From Lucinisca nassula (lineage: Eukaryota; Mollusca; Bivalvia; Lucinida; Lucinidae), in the NCBI GenBank assembly GCA_963580285.1, contig OY757013.1, positions 152,199,900 through 152,263,899 of the forward strand: DNA of 64,000 nt, read 5' to 3'. The first letter of the stretch is position 1; each line of letters begins with the position of its first letter. Under the pieces are notes generated by a model. It saw nothing but the letters and a program-made list of their open reading frames with translations, had not been told where the DNA came from and did not search any database. Below are positions 53,108 to 63,844 of this stretch, piece after piece. The position numbers and the translations under genes were made by a program.

Positions 53108-54241
53108 AGAAGGAGAAGACTGCAATAAAGTTTCCACCCTGCTGCACACCTTGGTTGACATAAGCAAAGAGAAAGAAGATGGCCTAGATTCCTCCACCTC
53201 CAAACAGTGTAAATGGAGCATGCCTAGAAAACGAAAACTGAGCCCCAAAAAACTGGACGAAATGGAATTTGTGAAATTCAAGCGTGTGGGAAAAAACATT
53301 ATTAAAGGCGAAAGAAGACAGTCCTTGTCAAAGCAAGGGACAGTTCTAAACGTTAAATCTGTGGATCAAGATTCGTTTGCTGCAAAACTTAAGGAATGTG
53401 CTCCAAAAGCAGCATGGCTTTTTACACGTGAAGCTGCCACAAAACTAGAACCAACTGTTAGAATTCCAAATCTGCATCACATTGACTTTAACTATAGTGA
53501 TTCTGTGGATTTAAGTAGTGAAGAGTGTGAGAAAACATTCAAAAATTATTTTCAGACTTTGTCACCGACACAGCAGGAATCTTCTGAGATTGAGAAAAAA
53601 CACAAGGACAGGTAAAAAACAAACTGTGGAAGAAAGCGCGACATGGAAGACTAACAAGTTCCAACTTTGGGCTTTTGTGTAAAAGAAAAAAGGAAGGCTT
53701 TGGAAGTGTGCTTAAAACAGTAATGGACTACAGCACATTCGAAAATGAATATGTGAAATGGGGGCGCACTCATGAGCCGGCAGCTAGACGAAAATATACA
53801 CTGCTGAGTAAGCACAGTGTGAGAACATGTGGACTCATTGTAAATGAAAACTACCCACACCTTGCAGCAAGTCCAGATGGCATAGTTCATATGGAAAATG
53901 GAAAAGGACTTTTAGAAATTAAATGTCCATATAAATGGAGAAACTGTACACCCGCGGAAGCTGCTAAAGACTCAGCATTTTGTTGTGACATTGTGGATGG
54001 AAAATTAACACTGAAAAAGAACCATTCATACTTCTACCAGATCCAGGGACAGATGGCTATTGCTCAGTATGAGTGGTGTGATTTTTTCATCTGGACCTTG
54101 AAGGGTACACACAGAGAAAGAATTATGTTTGATCTAAATTTCTGGCAAGATGCTTTGGCAACTTTGAACAAGTTTTACGTAAAGGCTGTCATTCCTGAAT
54201 TATTCTCCAGACGGGTTAAGCGTGGTAAAAATTTGTATTAA
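53108..54241 (+). pseudogene. SWIM-finger / YqaJ-like nuclease gene, last exon, one frame break
   Basis: Part one (53108-53615) starts with G-E-D-C-N-K-V-S-T-L-L-H, the second half of a SWIM zinc finger (C-x-C-xn-C-x-H) with Lys where His is expected, then a basic stretch M-P-R-K-R-K-L-S-P-K-K. It hits a stop at 53613. The second frame (about 53601-54241) opens before the stop and holds a full YqaJ/lambda-exonuclease fold of the PD-(D/E)XK superfamily: G-R-T-H-E-P-A, A-S-P-D-G-I, L-L-E-I-K-C-P-Y and Y-Y-Q-I-Q-G-Q, so catalytic E, D, E-x-K and Q are all kept. The frames would be collinear with one base more in the A6 run at 53595-53600. This may be decay or a homopolymer sequencing error. In molluscs such genes are multicopy and probably mobile or captured. 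ATTAAA overlaps the stop codon. Confidence 0.8.
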
Positions 54242-54353
54242 AGATGGAAATAAGTGACTCCATGTGAGTGAAATAATCTTGAAAGGGCCATAAAACCAAA
54301 ACAGTGTCTTATCTGGAATTATGTGTAACCATAACATGTTCAGTACTTTTATT

Positions 54354-54563
54354 TTAACCATTGTCCTGCTGTGCTCAGATATGTCTTAACTTTCAAACAA
54401 TACAAATTCAGATCAGATGGCTTCTGAAGCCATCTGATCAGGATCTATATTGTTTGTCATTCAGTTTATGAATTTAATGCAATAATTTGCATCAAGTAAT
54501 CTGATTGGTTGATAATCGGTAGTGGGTGTGACATACATAAATATTCAGCAGGCCAAGGGTTAA
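54354..54563. mobile_element. TTAA-flanked MITE (family 1)
   Basis: TTAACCATTGTCCTGCTG and CAGCAGGCCAAGGGTTAA ends, with the CAGATCAGATGGCTTCTGAA hairpin at about 54410-54460. Matches 4581-4791 over most of its length. Confidence 0.8.
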
Positions 54564-54800
54564 GATGCGGTCAGTTATAACATGCTTCATATTCTGGTCA
54601 TGGCGGCGAGCACTTCACATTATTATGAACATATTAAAAAAAAAAAGAAAGCAACTATTTTAGTTTCGTACATTATCTTTCACAGGCCACCGTAGCCTAG
54701 TGCATAATGTCCTAGTCAATACTATTTAGGTCATAGCAGCTTACCTAACTACCAATTATTCTTATTATATGCCTCCATTGTAAGATTTTTCGTTTGGAGG

Positions 54801-55024
54801 TTAACCAATTTTGTACCGGAAACCCCAAAAGGGATACCCTGGCAAACAGTGCAGGTCCAGATCAGATGCCGTCACGGCGTCTGATCAGGGCCTACACTAT
54901 GTGCAAAAAGTTAAGCCATTTTCCAAATCAATTTTGAAGAAAGCACAACCTGACACCCCTAAATTTTGAAATGGACTCGTGCCCTATATACAGAGGAAGA
55001 CTCCATTTGGTAAAAAAGGGTTAA
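54801..55024. mobile_element. TTAA-flanked MITE (family 2), inverse of 1057-1284
   Basis: TTAACCAATTTTGTACCGG and CCATTTGGTAAAAAAGGGTT-AA ends; central hairpin CAGATCAGATGCCG/CGGCGTCTGATCAG. Flanked by complete TTAA boxes. Confidence 0.8.
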
Positions 55025-55739
55025 TGACACAGCAAACACTATTTAGGTTATATCGAGTTGGTCAGTTTATCTAATCACACTTATTTTTAAGCAGTTATTT
55101 ATGTTTTGTACACTATCTATCAACGACCGCGTGACCAAGAGGGTTTGTTTAGAGTTTAACGGCCATTTCAGCACTATTTAGGTCACATTGAGTTGGTCGT
55201 TTTCCTACAGTGCAACCACACTTTTCTTCGACAGGCTTATGATGAAATGTTGACACATGCAGAGGGCGTTCTTTCATGATCTGAAACTGACAATTGCCCT
55301 TTTTGAATCAGTGGAAGAAGAAAATGACTGTAGAAAAGATCTGTTCAGTCTCCATGAAAAAATTTTGCAGACCCAGCAGGTTAGGTGTCTGCACAGAATC
55401 CCATATGGCAGAGCTAAAGTACCTGGAAGGGGGCCCACTTATTCTAGAACAAAAATATGATGTGGGTACCCAGAAGTGCCTTGCTGGTACCCACAGCATT
55501 TTTTTTTCTTTTTCTGTAATATCAGTGTTGTATGGATGAAAACAGCACTTAATCTATGAAATAGACTCAAACATAATCCTGCTAATACTGGCAACCTTGC
55601 AAACATCCTAGTGAGTGAGGGAGTGAACATTTGAGTTTTACGTCCCACCAACAGCTAAGGTAATACAGAGACGGAACAAACATCCTAGATCAGATCAGAT
55701 GGATTCTGAAGAAGCCAGCTGATCAGGATTCACATTGTT
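55025..55739. other. Mixed SINE-tail fragments and unassigned sequence
   Basis: SINE tail pieces occur at 55140-55205 (GTTTAACGGCC, ATTTAGGTCACATTGAGTTG) and 55612-55680 (GTCCCACCAACAGCTAAGG). Half of the GATCAGAT hairpin is at 55685-55735. Short ORFs have no motif; GGGTACCCAGAAG/CTGGTACCCACAG at 55460-55495 is a local repeat. Confidence 0.4.
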
Positions 55740-55892
55740 TTTGTTTGATATGAGGATTAAAGTCCCCGTCAACACTGAATAGGTCATTTTGGAGACGTTG
55801 CTTCCAATTTTGTGGGACGTTTACCCGACATTGAGATGAAATGACATCTCAAGCCCTGCCACCCAATGAAACCAATAGGGTTTATAATCATC
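55740..55892 (-). mobile_element. SINE 3' part (GCCCATCGGGGCTTGAAG family)
   Basis: Minus strand from AACCCTATTGGTTTCATTGG to GACGGGGACTTTAATCCTC and a (CAAA)n tail. Head missing. Confidence 0.7.
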
Positions 55893-55914
55893 ACAGGAAA
55901 AAGTCGCCAAAATA

Positions 55915-56160
55915 AACAAAAATACGCAAATGCGTGTGTGACAAAGTTTACGCGTGCAAAAGCATTGTGCGTATATGAAACGAATACGCAATGCGCGTAT
56001 TGTGAAGTTTTAAACATGCAGACGCATTGAGCGTATCGATAAACAATACACATTGCGTATGCATGCTGACGCAGATGGACTTAATGAAAAACAATACGCA
56101 TTGAGTGTGTGACACAAACGCGTTTTGCGGATTTGAAATACGACAATCACAAAAACGCAG
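55915..56160. repeat. CpG-containing ATACGCAATGCG-type repeat cluster
   Basis: About seven imperfect, partly inverted units such as GCAAATGCGTGTGTGAC, AATACGCAATGCGCGTATTG, ACGCATTGAGCGTAT and CAATACGCATTGAGTG in 245 bases. Unlike the AT-rich surroundings. Origin unknown. Confidence 0.6.
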
Positions 56161-56779
56161 CCGCCTCGATGTTTAAGAACAAGTGTTTGATATCTTGACC
56201 TAGGCGTAAAACATAGTTGTGCTGAAAAAAAGTTTGGTCAGTAGGTGCGAGAAACTTTTTTTTATTATTTTTTTCCCTCGAAAAATACAGGATCGGGCTT
56301 GTGTATTTTTTATGTATTTTTGTTTTTGTACATGTGTTTTTGTCAATAAAGTTGTCATGTTGAGACTTTGATTGTATATCATAATTCATTTTAAATGCTC
56401 AAAAAAGTCAGCTCTGTATTTTTGAAGGTACTAAATGACAAAAACTAAAAAAATGTACTTAAAACGCAAAAATAATATGGGAAAATGCAAAGACGACACT
56501 GGTAGGGTTGGTGTTTTAATTTTTATTTTGTTCTTTATTGATAAAACTAGTAGAGTCAGTGTCTGAAGCAGGGTCGTTGGGTTAGCGAAAACACGGCTAT
56601 TTTTTGTGTGTGGGTGGGGGTGGGGGGGCCTGGCTCACATTTGGCTTTTACTTTCTTTACCTTCGCGGTCAGTATATTGTCACAAATTACGAGTACATCT
56701 ATATAATTCTAACCCCTTAACCCCCATTTTGAAATAGTAAAACTGGAGTTGACTCGGATAAGCATTATTTTTCTTTTTC
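56161..56779. other. No recognised feature
   Basis: AT-rich, with a GGGTGGGGGTGGGGG run near 56610. ORFs here lack motifs. Confidence 0.35.
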
Positions 56780-56990
56780 TGCTTAAAAGGTTGTGGGTAA
56801 TCGTAAAAACAGCCTCACCGAGGCGATTCTATTGAGTGTTCACGGTCTGTGGTTTGAGCAGAAACATGAAAACTATCAGGATTTTTATCTCAAAAACATA
56901 GATTGTGGGTAGTCATAAAAACAGCCTCGCCGAGGCGATTCTCTCGAGTGCCCACGGTCTGTATTTCGAGCAGAAACATGAAAAATATCA
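56780..56990. repeat. Two tandem AACCGCC-like palindromes, diverged
   Basis: GGTTGTGGGTAATCGTAAAA and GATTGTGGGTAGTCATAAAA each precede CAGCCTC(A/G)CCGAGGCGATTCT and a CGGTCTGT arm, about 110 bases apart: a tandemly duplicated, shifted version of the family hairpin. Confidence 0.6.
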
Positions 56991-57014
56991 CGATTTTTAT
57001 CTGAAAAGTTTGGT

Positions 57015-57021
57015 TCTATTT

Positions 57022-57076
<55 letters not shown>

Positions 57077-57080
57077 TTTT
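57015..57080. repeat. (TTTA)n microsatellite
   Basis: About 15 TTTA/TTAT units. Similar short runs at 58196-58222 and 58357-58388. Confidence 0.95.
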
Positions 57081-57479
57081 GGTGCAAACATTTTACCAAT
57101 ATATTTGAATAGGCGTCATATGTGAAAGAATGCAGATCCTTATACTGCTCCTCTCGGATCTGGGTCTGCATTGTTTGCCCAGACATGTACATATAAAAAA
57201 GTATTTTGTCGTTTTGTTGGGAGCAGGCTAGTCTAGCTCCTAGACCTTGATGTCATATTTATCAATCTTCCTGTATGTTTCATCAAATATGAGACTTTGT
57301 GGCTAATCTTTAGTCTTGTCTCAGACATCAAGGCCCCCAAGATAAAACAAGCTGCTATTAGAGAGGCAAAAAGAAATGAAAAAAAATATGCATATATATA
57401 TAAGTATACTAACTTAATTATATGATATCCGACTAGTAGCTAGTCTAGGAGCAGGCTATCTTGTACATACCTCGCTGAC

Positions 57480-57662
57480 TCCTAGTCATTAGGTCTTTCA
57501 CCGCCGTGGGTTCGAGCCTCGCTGGGGTCACGTACGAGACGCCAAGTTCTGCAACGGAAGATCAGGTGGTTTTTCTCCGGGCATTCCGGTTTCCGCCCAC
57601 CTCTGATTAACGATCGACTCGATATGAGTGAAATAATCTTGAAAGGGCCGTAAAACACAAAC
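57480..57662 (+). mobile_element. tRNA-derived SINE, head truncated
   Basis: Starts inside the tRNA-like part (CTAGTCATTAGGTCTTTCAC), B box GGTTCGAGCCT, then GAGACGCCAAGTTCTGCAAC, TTTCCGCCCACCTCTGATTA and AAAGGGCCGTAAAAC. Confidence 0.8.
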
Positions 57663-57901
57663 CAAAGTACATGCCATTGACATCAGTTACATATTGCAAC
57701 ATTGTGTAACTTACAACTGACCAGTACAACATAAATTATATTAAAGTCAGATTAATGGCCATTTCTCTCGAATGCCACTGATTAAGCAATTAGATAGCTA
57801 GGGTCGGTTTTGAAGACAATAGGGTGTTAATTGCCCTTTGGGAGACATTATCACTGCATTGGGCCGTTGGCTAAAAATATCTCTGAGTAACAGAAGTAAT
57901 T

Positions 57902-58192
57902 TTGTTTGATTTGAGGTTTAACGTCCCCGTCAACACTGTAAAGGTCATTTTGGAGACGTCGCTTCCAATTTTGTGGGACTTTTACCCAACATTGAGATGA
58001 AACCACATCTCAAGCCCTGCCGCCCAATTATGAAACCAATAGGGTTTTAAGCATGGACTGGCCGACTCGCACCGCTTTGCCTGGGCAGGCTTAGATCCTA
58101 TAAGCAGTTTACCAGTACCCGTGTGCGGGTCGGTTTCAGTTCTGCATGGAAACATCATCCAGCCAGCCCCGATGGGCGGGGCCGATAACAGA
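57902..58192 (-). mobile_element. SINE of the GCCCATCGGGGCTTGAAG family, full length
   Basis: Minus strand head GCCCCGCCCATCGGGGCTGG, then GTACTGGTAAACTGCTTATA-like, GATCTAAGCCTGCCCAGGCA, GGTTTCATAATTGGGCGGCA, GATGTGGTTTCATCTCAATG and tail GTTAAACCTCAAATCAAAC. No clear A/B boxes, so the promoter type is unresolved. Confidence 0.75.
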
Positions 58193-58386
58193 AGTAAAGT
58201 TTATTTATCTATTTATTTATTTTGAGTATACGTGCACACATCCTTTTTACCAGAAGCGCTTCTTGAATCAGAGGAAGGGAAAGAATGACTAGGAAAAGAT
58301 TTCAAGATCAGTCTCAACGACGGAATTTATAGGTTCATTTTTTTCATTGACAATTTATGTATTTATTTATTTATTTATTTTATTAT

Positions 58387-58465
58387 TATTATGCCCCTTC
58401 CCCTGAAAGGGGAGGAGACACATTGTTTTGCTACGGTTCTGTGCGTCTGTCTGTCCTTTGTTAGT
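58387..58465 (+). mobile_element. 5' end of a fourth hairpin-led element (ATGCCCCTTCCCC)
   Basis: ATGCCCCTTCCCCTGAAAGG closes with GGAGG as a hairpin, followed by TTCTGTGCGTCTGTCTGTCC. The element is cut at about 58465 where a GATCAGAT-type MITE remnant begins. Confidence 0.5.
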
Positions 58466-58599
58466 CCTTATCCCGTTGAACACGAAAATGTCTACCTTTG
58501 TAAACAATGTAGGTCCAGATCAGATGGCTTCTACACCGTTTGCCATCTAGCGAATACATTTTATCCCCGGAAAAGCACGCCTATAAAATTTTTACCCCA

Positions 58600-58883
58600 C
58601 TTTTTGGACGGGTTTTTTTCAAGGAAAAATTCCGTTCTTTAGAATAGCGATGTCCGTGCGGGCGGTCGGGCGGGCGGCCGGGCGTCCGCGTCCCGGTTTA
58701 CCTTTTTCGGTTTACCTTTTGGTAAACCTTTTTTAAAAAACCCGTCCATAATGCCATTTGGCGTTTTTCTTGTATACAGTAAAACTGGGGTTTACAGGGG
58801 TATACATTATTTTTCTTATTTCGGCAAAAAAAGATGGATTGTGGGTACTGGTTTCAACCGCCTCGCAATGGGCCATTATACTT
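58600..58883. other. Unassigned, GC-rich spot and degraded palindromic repeat
   Basis: GGGCGGTCGGGCGGGCGGCC at 58660 is a GC-rich spot; ACTGGGGTTTACAGGGG and GATTGTGGGTACTGG near 58785-58855 are left over from the AACCGCC family. Confidence 0.4.
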
Positions 58884-59208
58884 AAAATAAATAAGGCCCC
58901 CGCCCATCGGGGCTTGAAGAAATAGATGGGCTGCACGATGCTTCCACGCAGAGCTAAATACGACCCGCACACGAATACTGGAAAACCGCTTAGAGGATCT
59001 AAGCCTGCCCAGGAAAAGCGGTACGAGTCGGAGCGTCCATGCTTATAAACCATATTGGTTTCATTCGGCAACAGGGCTTGAGATGTCATTTCATCTCAAC
59101 GTCTGGTAAAATTCCCACAAGATTGGAAGCAACGTCTCCAAAATGACATTTACAATGTAGACGGGGACGTTAAACCTCAAATGAAACGAAAAAACTGAAA
59201 ATAAATAA
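58884..59208 (+). mobile_element. SINE of the GCCCATCGGGGCTTGAAG family with 11 bp TSD
   Basis: AAAATAAATAA at 58884-58894 and 59198-59208 flank a 303-base body running from GCCCCCGCCCATCGGGGCTT to GTTAAACCTCAAATGAAACG. This copy sets the exact full length of the family. Confidence 0.9.
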
Positions 59209-59291
59209 ACAGATAAATAAATTTTACTTCATTCTTAGCCAGTACAGTGATAATGTCTCATAAAGGGCAATTTAGCCCCTATATTTATCTG

Positions 59292-59343
<52 letters not shown>

Positions 59344-59363
59344 TCTTCTTCTTCTTCTTCTTC
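59292..59363. repeat. (CT)n(TTC)n compound microsatellite
   Basis: About 24 CT units followed by about eight TTC units. Confidence 0.95.
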
Positions 59364-59723
59364 AACCCAGAAAGATGCACTATACTCGTACATGTAGGCA
59401 GATTCTTAGCTCATTTTGATGCATCATTAAATTCTAGTAAATTCTAGTGTCAGCTAGGCTTGAAGCAATTAAACAGTAGGGAATAACCTCTTGCCCTTCT
59501 TAATTGAAGTTCCCTGATATTAAGTCAGATAAACTCCAACACACTGCAACAGAATAAACAGAATAAAAGGGTTCTCTGATACAGTTTTTGTTTCAATACC
59601 CAGTCAACAGCTAAGGTCATTTTGGGCCAGTCAGTTCCCTTCACTGTTCCTAGACAGGATAAGTTACTAGCACATTGTGTGATCATGCTTTAGATATAAT
59701 AGTCACGAAATGAAAGTACATGT
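59364..59723. other. Unassigned
   Basis: A decayed SINE tail fragment (ACCCAGTCAACAGCTAAGGT) lies near 59600. No coding signal. Confidence 0.4.
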
Positions 59724-59971
59724 ACATGATTCAGAAACGGGCGTCCGTGGCCTAGTGGTTAAAAGCGCCGACTCTTGATCATTAGGTCTCTCACCGCTGT
59801 GGTTCGAGCCTCGCTCGGGTCACATGTGAGACGCCAAGTTCTGCAACGGAAGGTCAGGTGGTTTTTCTCCGGGTGCTCCGGTTTTCGCCCACCTCTGATT
59901 AAAGATCGGCTCGATTTGAGTGAAACAATCTTGAAAGGGCCGTAAAACCAAAATAAAAAACATGATTCAGA
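59724..59971 (+). mobile_element. Full-length tRNA-derived SINE with 12 bp TSD
   Basis: ACATGATTCAGA at 59724-59735 and 59960-59971 flank a 224-base element: head GGCGTCCGTGGCCTAGTGGT (A box TGGCCTAGTGG), B box GGTTCGAGCCT, body GAGACGCCAAGTTCTGCAAC, GTTTTCGCCCACCTCTGATT, tail AAAGGGCCGTAAAACCAAA. It is the reference copy for the same family at 1380, 20107, 23311, 52535 and 57480. Confidence 0.92.
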
Positions 59972-60367
59972 GCAGAAGACCAAGCTGACTTTTTTCAACT
60001 GTTATTGCAGTATTTACTATATATTCACACACTTCTGCCAAATGAATTCTTCCTGAGTGGGCAGAGCCATTTCCAGTTTAAGGTTAATCTGACAGTAATA
60101 ATAATTTCAATCTTTTGTATTCATACATTGTAGACTCTCTCAAATACTGCATTTAGCAACTATCGACCTAGGTAAGGAAACGTAAAAAAATTAGAAGCAA
60201 AATATGCTAGGAGAAGTCTGATCAATGTCCACGCTGTTAGAGGTACAGTCTGATCAGGGTCCACACAGTTTGTCAGGATGCAAAACCTGCAAGAAGATGC
60301 AACAGACAACATTTTCCGATATATTTTTTTCATATAGGGGTTCATCTCTAAACCCATTTTCGAAAAT
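59972..60367. other. Unassigned
   Basis: A GTCTGATCAGGGTCCACAC motif near 60245 is a remnant of the GATCAGAT hairpin family. No gene seen. Confidence 0.35.
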
Positions 60368-62312
60368 AGCTACCTGTCACGTAGTGACGACGTGAGCTTT
60401 TAGGATCACTTTTTGTCCGTCGTCCGTCGTGCGTCCGGGCAATTTCTTTAAACCACTGATTGGATTTGGACCAAACTTCACAGGAATTATCCTTAGGTGG
60501 CCTCCTTTCAAAGTTGTTGAAACGGTTCTGGTCCGTTGGACATCTAGGTCACAGGAGCAAAAAATTGATTTTTTTTTACTGAAATCTTCTTCTCTGAAAC
60601 CGTACGGTCCAGGACTTTGTTATTTGGTATGAAGCTTCATCTATGGGACCTCTACCAAGTATGAATATAGCCCTTGGGCCAAAAATGCCCCCGGTCCGGG
60701 TCCCATCAGTTTTATATAGGCTTATATAGGGAAAAATCTTTAAAAATCTTCTTTGAAACCAGAAGGCCTAGGTGTTTGATATTTTGTATAAAGTTGTATC
60801 TGGTGGACCTCTGCCAAGATTGTTCAAATGATATCACTTGGGCCAGAAATGCCCCCGCACTGGGGCCCACCAATAGACCCACCCACATAGACTTATATAG
60901 GGAAAAATCTTTAAAAATCTTCTTGTCTGAAACCAGAAGGCCCAGGTGTTAGAAAATTGGTATGAAGTTTTATCTAGTTGTCCTCTGCCAAGATTGTTCA
61001 CTTTACAGCCCTGGGGCAAAAAATGCCCCGGCGCCAGGGCCTACCGGTTTTACATAGACTTAAATGGGGAAAACCTTTAAAAGTCTTCTTGTCTGAAACC
61101 AGAAAGCCCAGGTGTTTGATATTTGGTATGAAGTTGTGTCTAATGGACCTGTACCAAGATTTTCAAATTATGTCCCTAGGGCCAAAACTGCCACCGTCCC
61201 GGGGTACACCGGTTTTACATAGACTTTTATAGGGAAACCTTTTTAAAACACTTCTCGTCTGAAAACAAAATGACCAGGTGTTTGATATTTTGGTGTGAAG
61301 CTTCATTTACATGTAGTTGACCTCTATCAAGATTGTTCAAATTATAGCCCTGAGGTAAAAAATGCCCCCGCCCCGGGTCCCTTGGTTAAACATAGACTTA
61401 GATTGGAAATGTCTTTAAAAGCTTTCTTCTCTAAAACAGCAGTAGCAGGTATTTGATATTTGATATGAAGCTTCGTCTTGTGGACCTCTATCAAGATTGT
61501 CAAATTACAGACCTGGGGCCAAAAATGCCCGCTGGTTTTACATATACTTATATTGGGAAAATCTTAATAAATCTTCTTGTCTGAAACCAGAAGGCTCAGT
61601 TCTTTGATATTTAATATGAAGCTTTGTTAGTGGACCTCAACCATGATCGTCCAAATTATAGCCCTGGGGCCAAAAATGGCTCTGCCCCGGGCCCACTCTT
61701 GTCTGAAATCACAAAGCCTAGGTCAAATTGTTCAAATTATAGCCCTGGGTCCAAAGATGGGTCCATGCCGGTGCACACTTGTTTTACATAGACTTATACA
61801 GGGAAAACCTTTGACATTGTCCTTGTTTGAAACCAGAAGGTCAAGGTCTTTGATATTTGGTATGAAGATTCATCTAGTGGACCTCAACCAACCTTTTTCA
61901 AATTGTAGCCCTGGGGCTTAAATGGGCCACCCCACGGCCCACTTCATTACACAGACTTATATCGGGAAAACTATTGAAAATATTATCTGAAACCAGAAGG
62001 CAAAGGTCTTTGATATTTGGTATGAAGCTTCGTCTGGTGTAATTCTACCAAGATTGTTCAAATTATAGCCCTTGGGCCAAAATGGCGCAGTCCCGGGGAC
62101 CACAGGTTTTATATAGACTCATATATGGAAAACCTTTTAAAATCTGTATGTCTCAAACCAGAAGGCTCCGGTCTTCGGTATTTAGTATGAAAGCATCTCC
62201 GTTTAGACCTCTACCAAGATTATGCAAATTATAGCCCTGGGGCCTGTCCCCGGGGTCCACTTGTTACACTATGAATCAGGTGAGCGACCCAGGGCCATCA
62301 TTGTCCCCTTGT
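60368..62312 (+). mobile_element. Single-copy 166 bp-monomer satellite element, both ends present
   Basis: Leader hairpin AGCTACCTGTCACGTAGTGA...CGTGAGCT, then TTTTTGTCCGTCGTCCGTCG, about ten diverged monomers (AAGGCCTAGGTGTTTGATA and similar) and the terminal CAGGTGAGCGACCCAGGGCC-ATCATTGTCCCCTTG. This 1.95 kb copy shows the unit length of the element that is dimeric at 6229-11312. Confidence 0.8.
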
Positions 62313-62315
62313 TGG

Positions 62316-62515
62316 GACTTTGAATTGACATCCCAAGCCCAATTAAATCAATAGGGTTTATATACATTGACGGTCAGAATTGCACCGCTTTGTCTGGGCA
62401 GGCTTCCATCTTCTAAGCGGTTTACCAGTACTCGGGTGCGGTTGGTTTCAGCTCTGCTTGGGCGCACCATGCAGCCTCATCTATTTCTCCAAGCCCCGAT
62501 GGGCGGGGGTGCAGC
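62316..62515 (-). mobile_element. SINE fragment (GCCCATCGGGGCTTGAAG family)
   Basis: Minus strand from CACCCCCGCCCATCGGGGCT to CAATTCAAAGTCC; the tail is lost at the junction with the satellite element. Confidence 0.7.
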
Positions 62516-63059
62516 AAAATGTTTATATACAATATTGAAGTTTTTTCTGTAAACACACATCAGCTTGCCCATGGGCACAGTCCGGTCAGGGTATTCATTG
62601 TCAGCATGAAGAAGTCAAGTGAAGCCTTTGATCAAAACGTGAACGTGTGCAGGCTATTTTCAATATTCACTGTGCACAAAGTCATGTAGAGTTTGCTGTC
62701 TTGGCTCATTGTGCTCCCTGCAGGAGCTGCCGTGGTGGTGGGGTGGGGTAATTTCTGGCCTTGACGGCATCTGTCATCTGCATCCGCATGAAGCTTTTAG
62801 CTCACCTGAGTCGACGGCCCTGGGTGTGTGTGTGGAGGGGGGGGGGGGGCTTATAGTATTGCAGCCTCCGTCATTGGACTTTGGCATTTTAACACAGGGA
62901 AAGCTTGTGAGCAAAATATCCCGAAACTGCTCAGGTAAGGCTCTTAAGGTTTGGTGTAATTATGAAAATTTCTGCTAAAAATTGATTGTTGGTACTTTTT
63001 ATAACCGCCTCAATATGTGTGTTGTGGTTTTACCACCCAGTCAACAGTTGTTGGTCTAA
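62516..63059. other. Unassigned, with an orphan leader hairpin
   Basis: TTTTAGCTCACCTGAGTCGA at 62797 is the start of a satellite element that breaks off within about 40 bases at a G-run (62836-62848). GATTGTTGGTACTTTTTATA and ACCGCCTC near 62985-63010 recall the palindromic family. Confidence 0.4.
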
Positions 63060-63843
63060 TGAACACGAGAGCCCAGAGGGCCCTGATTCGCTCACCTGAG
63101 TATCACTGTCTCTAGAACATTCTATTTTTGGCTCTGGTGGCCATTTTTATCCTTAGAGCGGAATGATTTTAGCAATTTTGATAGGGAGTCACCTGGGTAA
63201 CATTCCTGCAAAGTTTGAATCAAATTGGCCGAAAGGTTTAGGAGGAGTTCTGGCTTGAATCAAATTTACAATGTTTTCTACTTTTAGCTTTGGTGGCCAT
63301 TTTGTTCACCGGAGCGGGATCATTTATATTCCTACGAAGTTTGTATGAATGGCTCAAGGGTAGTGGAGGAGTTGTCGTTTGAAGATTTTTTTCTATTTTT
63401 ATCTCTAGCGGCCATCTTGTTTGTCACAGCATAACGATTTTGGCTATTTTGGTTGTGAGTCATCAAGGCAACATTCCTTGGAAGTTTGAATCTAATTAGC
63501 CCATGGGATTAGGAGGAGTTCGCGTTTGAGGCAAATTTACGATGTTTTTCTATTTTTAGCTCTTGCAGTCATTTTGTTCATCCGAGCAAAATCGTTTTAG
63601 CTATTTCGGTAGATGGTCATCTTAGCATTAGTTTGAATGAAATCGGCCAAAGGGTAAAGGAAGAGTTGTCGTTTCAAGATTTTTCTATTTTTAGTTCTGG
63701 TGGTCATCTTGTTTGTCAGAGCGGAACGAGTTTAGCTATTTTGATAGAGAGTCACCTAGGCAACGTTCCTATGAAGTTTGAATCACATTGGCCTAAGGCT
63801 TTAGGAGGAGTTCGCGTTTGAAGCAAATTTACGGTGATTTTCT
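63060..63843 (-). mobile_element. Satellite element with another ~155 bp monomer
   Basis: Plus-strand left border CGAGAGCCCAGAGGGCCCTG and ATTCGCTCACCTGAG is the inverse of the terminal block GAGCGAATCAGGGCCCTCTG. About five units follow, keyed by GGTGGCCATTTTGTT-like, GAGTCACC and AGTTTGAATCAAATTGGCC. The start hairpin is not reached before the next element. Confidence 0.65.
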
Positions 63844-63844
63844 T

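Noticed and set aside
53651..53890. Minus-strand ORF over the YqaJ domain
   Set aside because: Shadow of the plus-strand nuclease frame, which has conserved catalytic motifs.
59736..59820. Functional tRNA gene
   Set aside because: A and B boxes are present but acceptor and anticodon stems do not pair well, and the element has a SINE body, tail and TSD.
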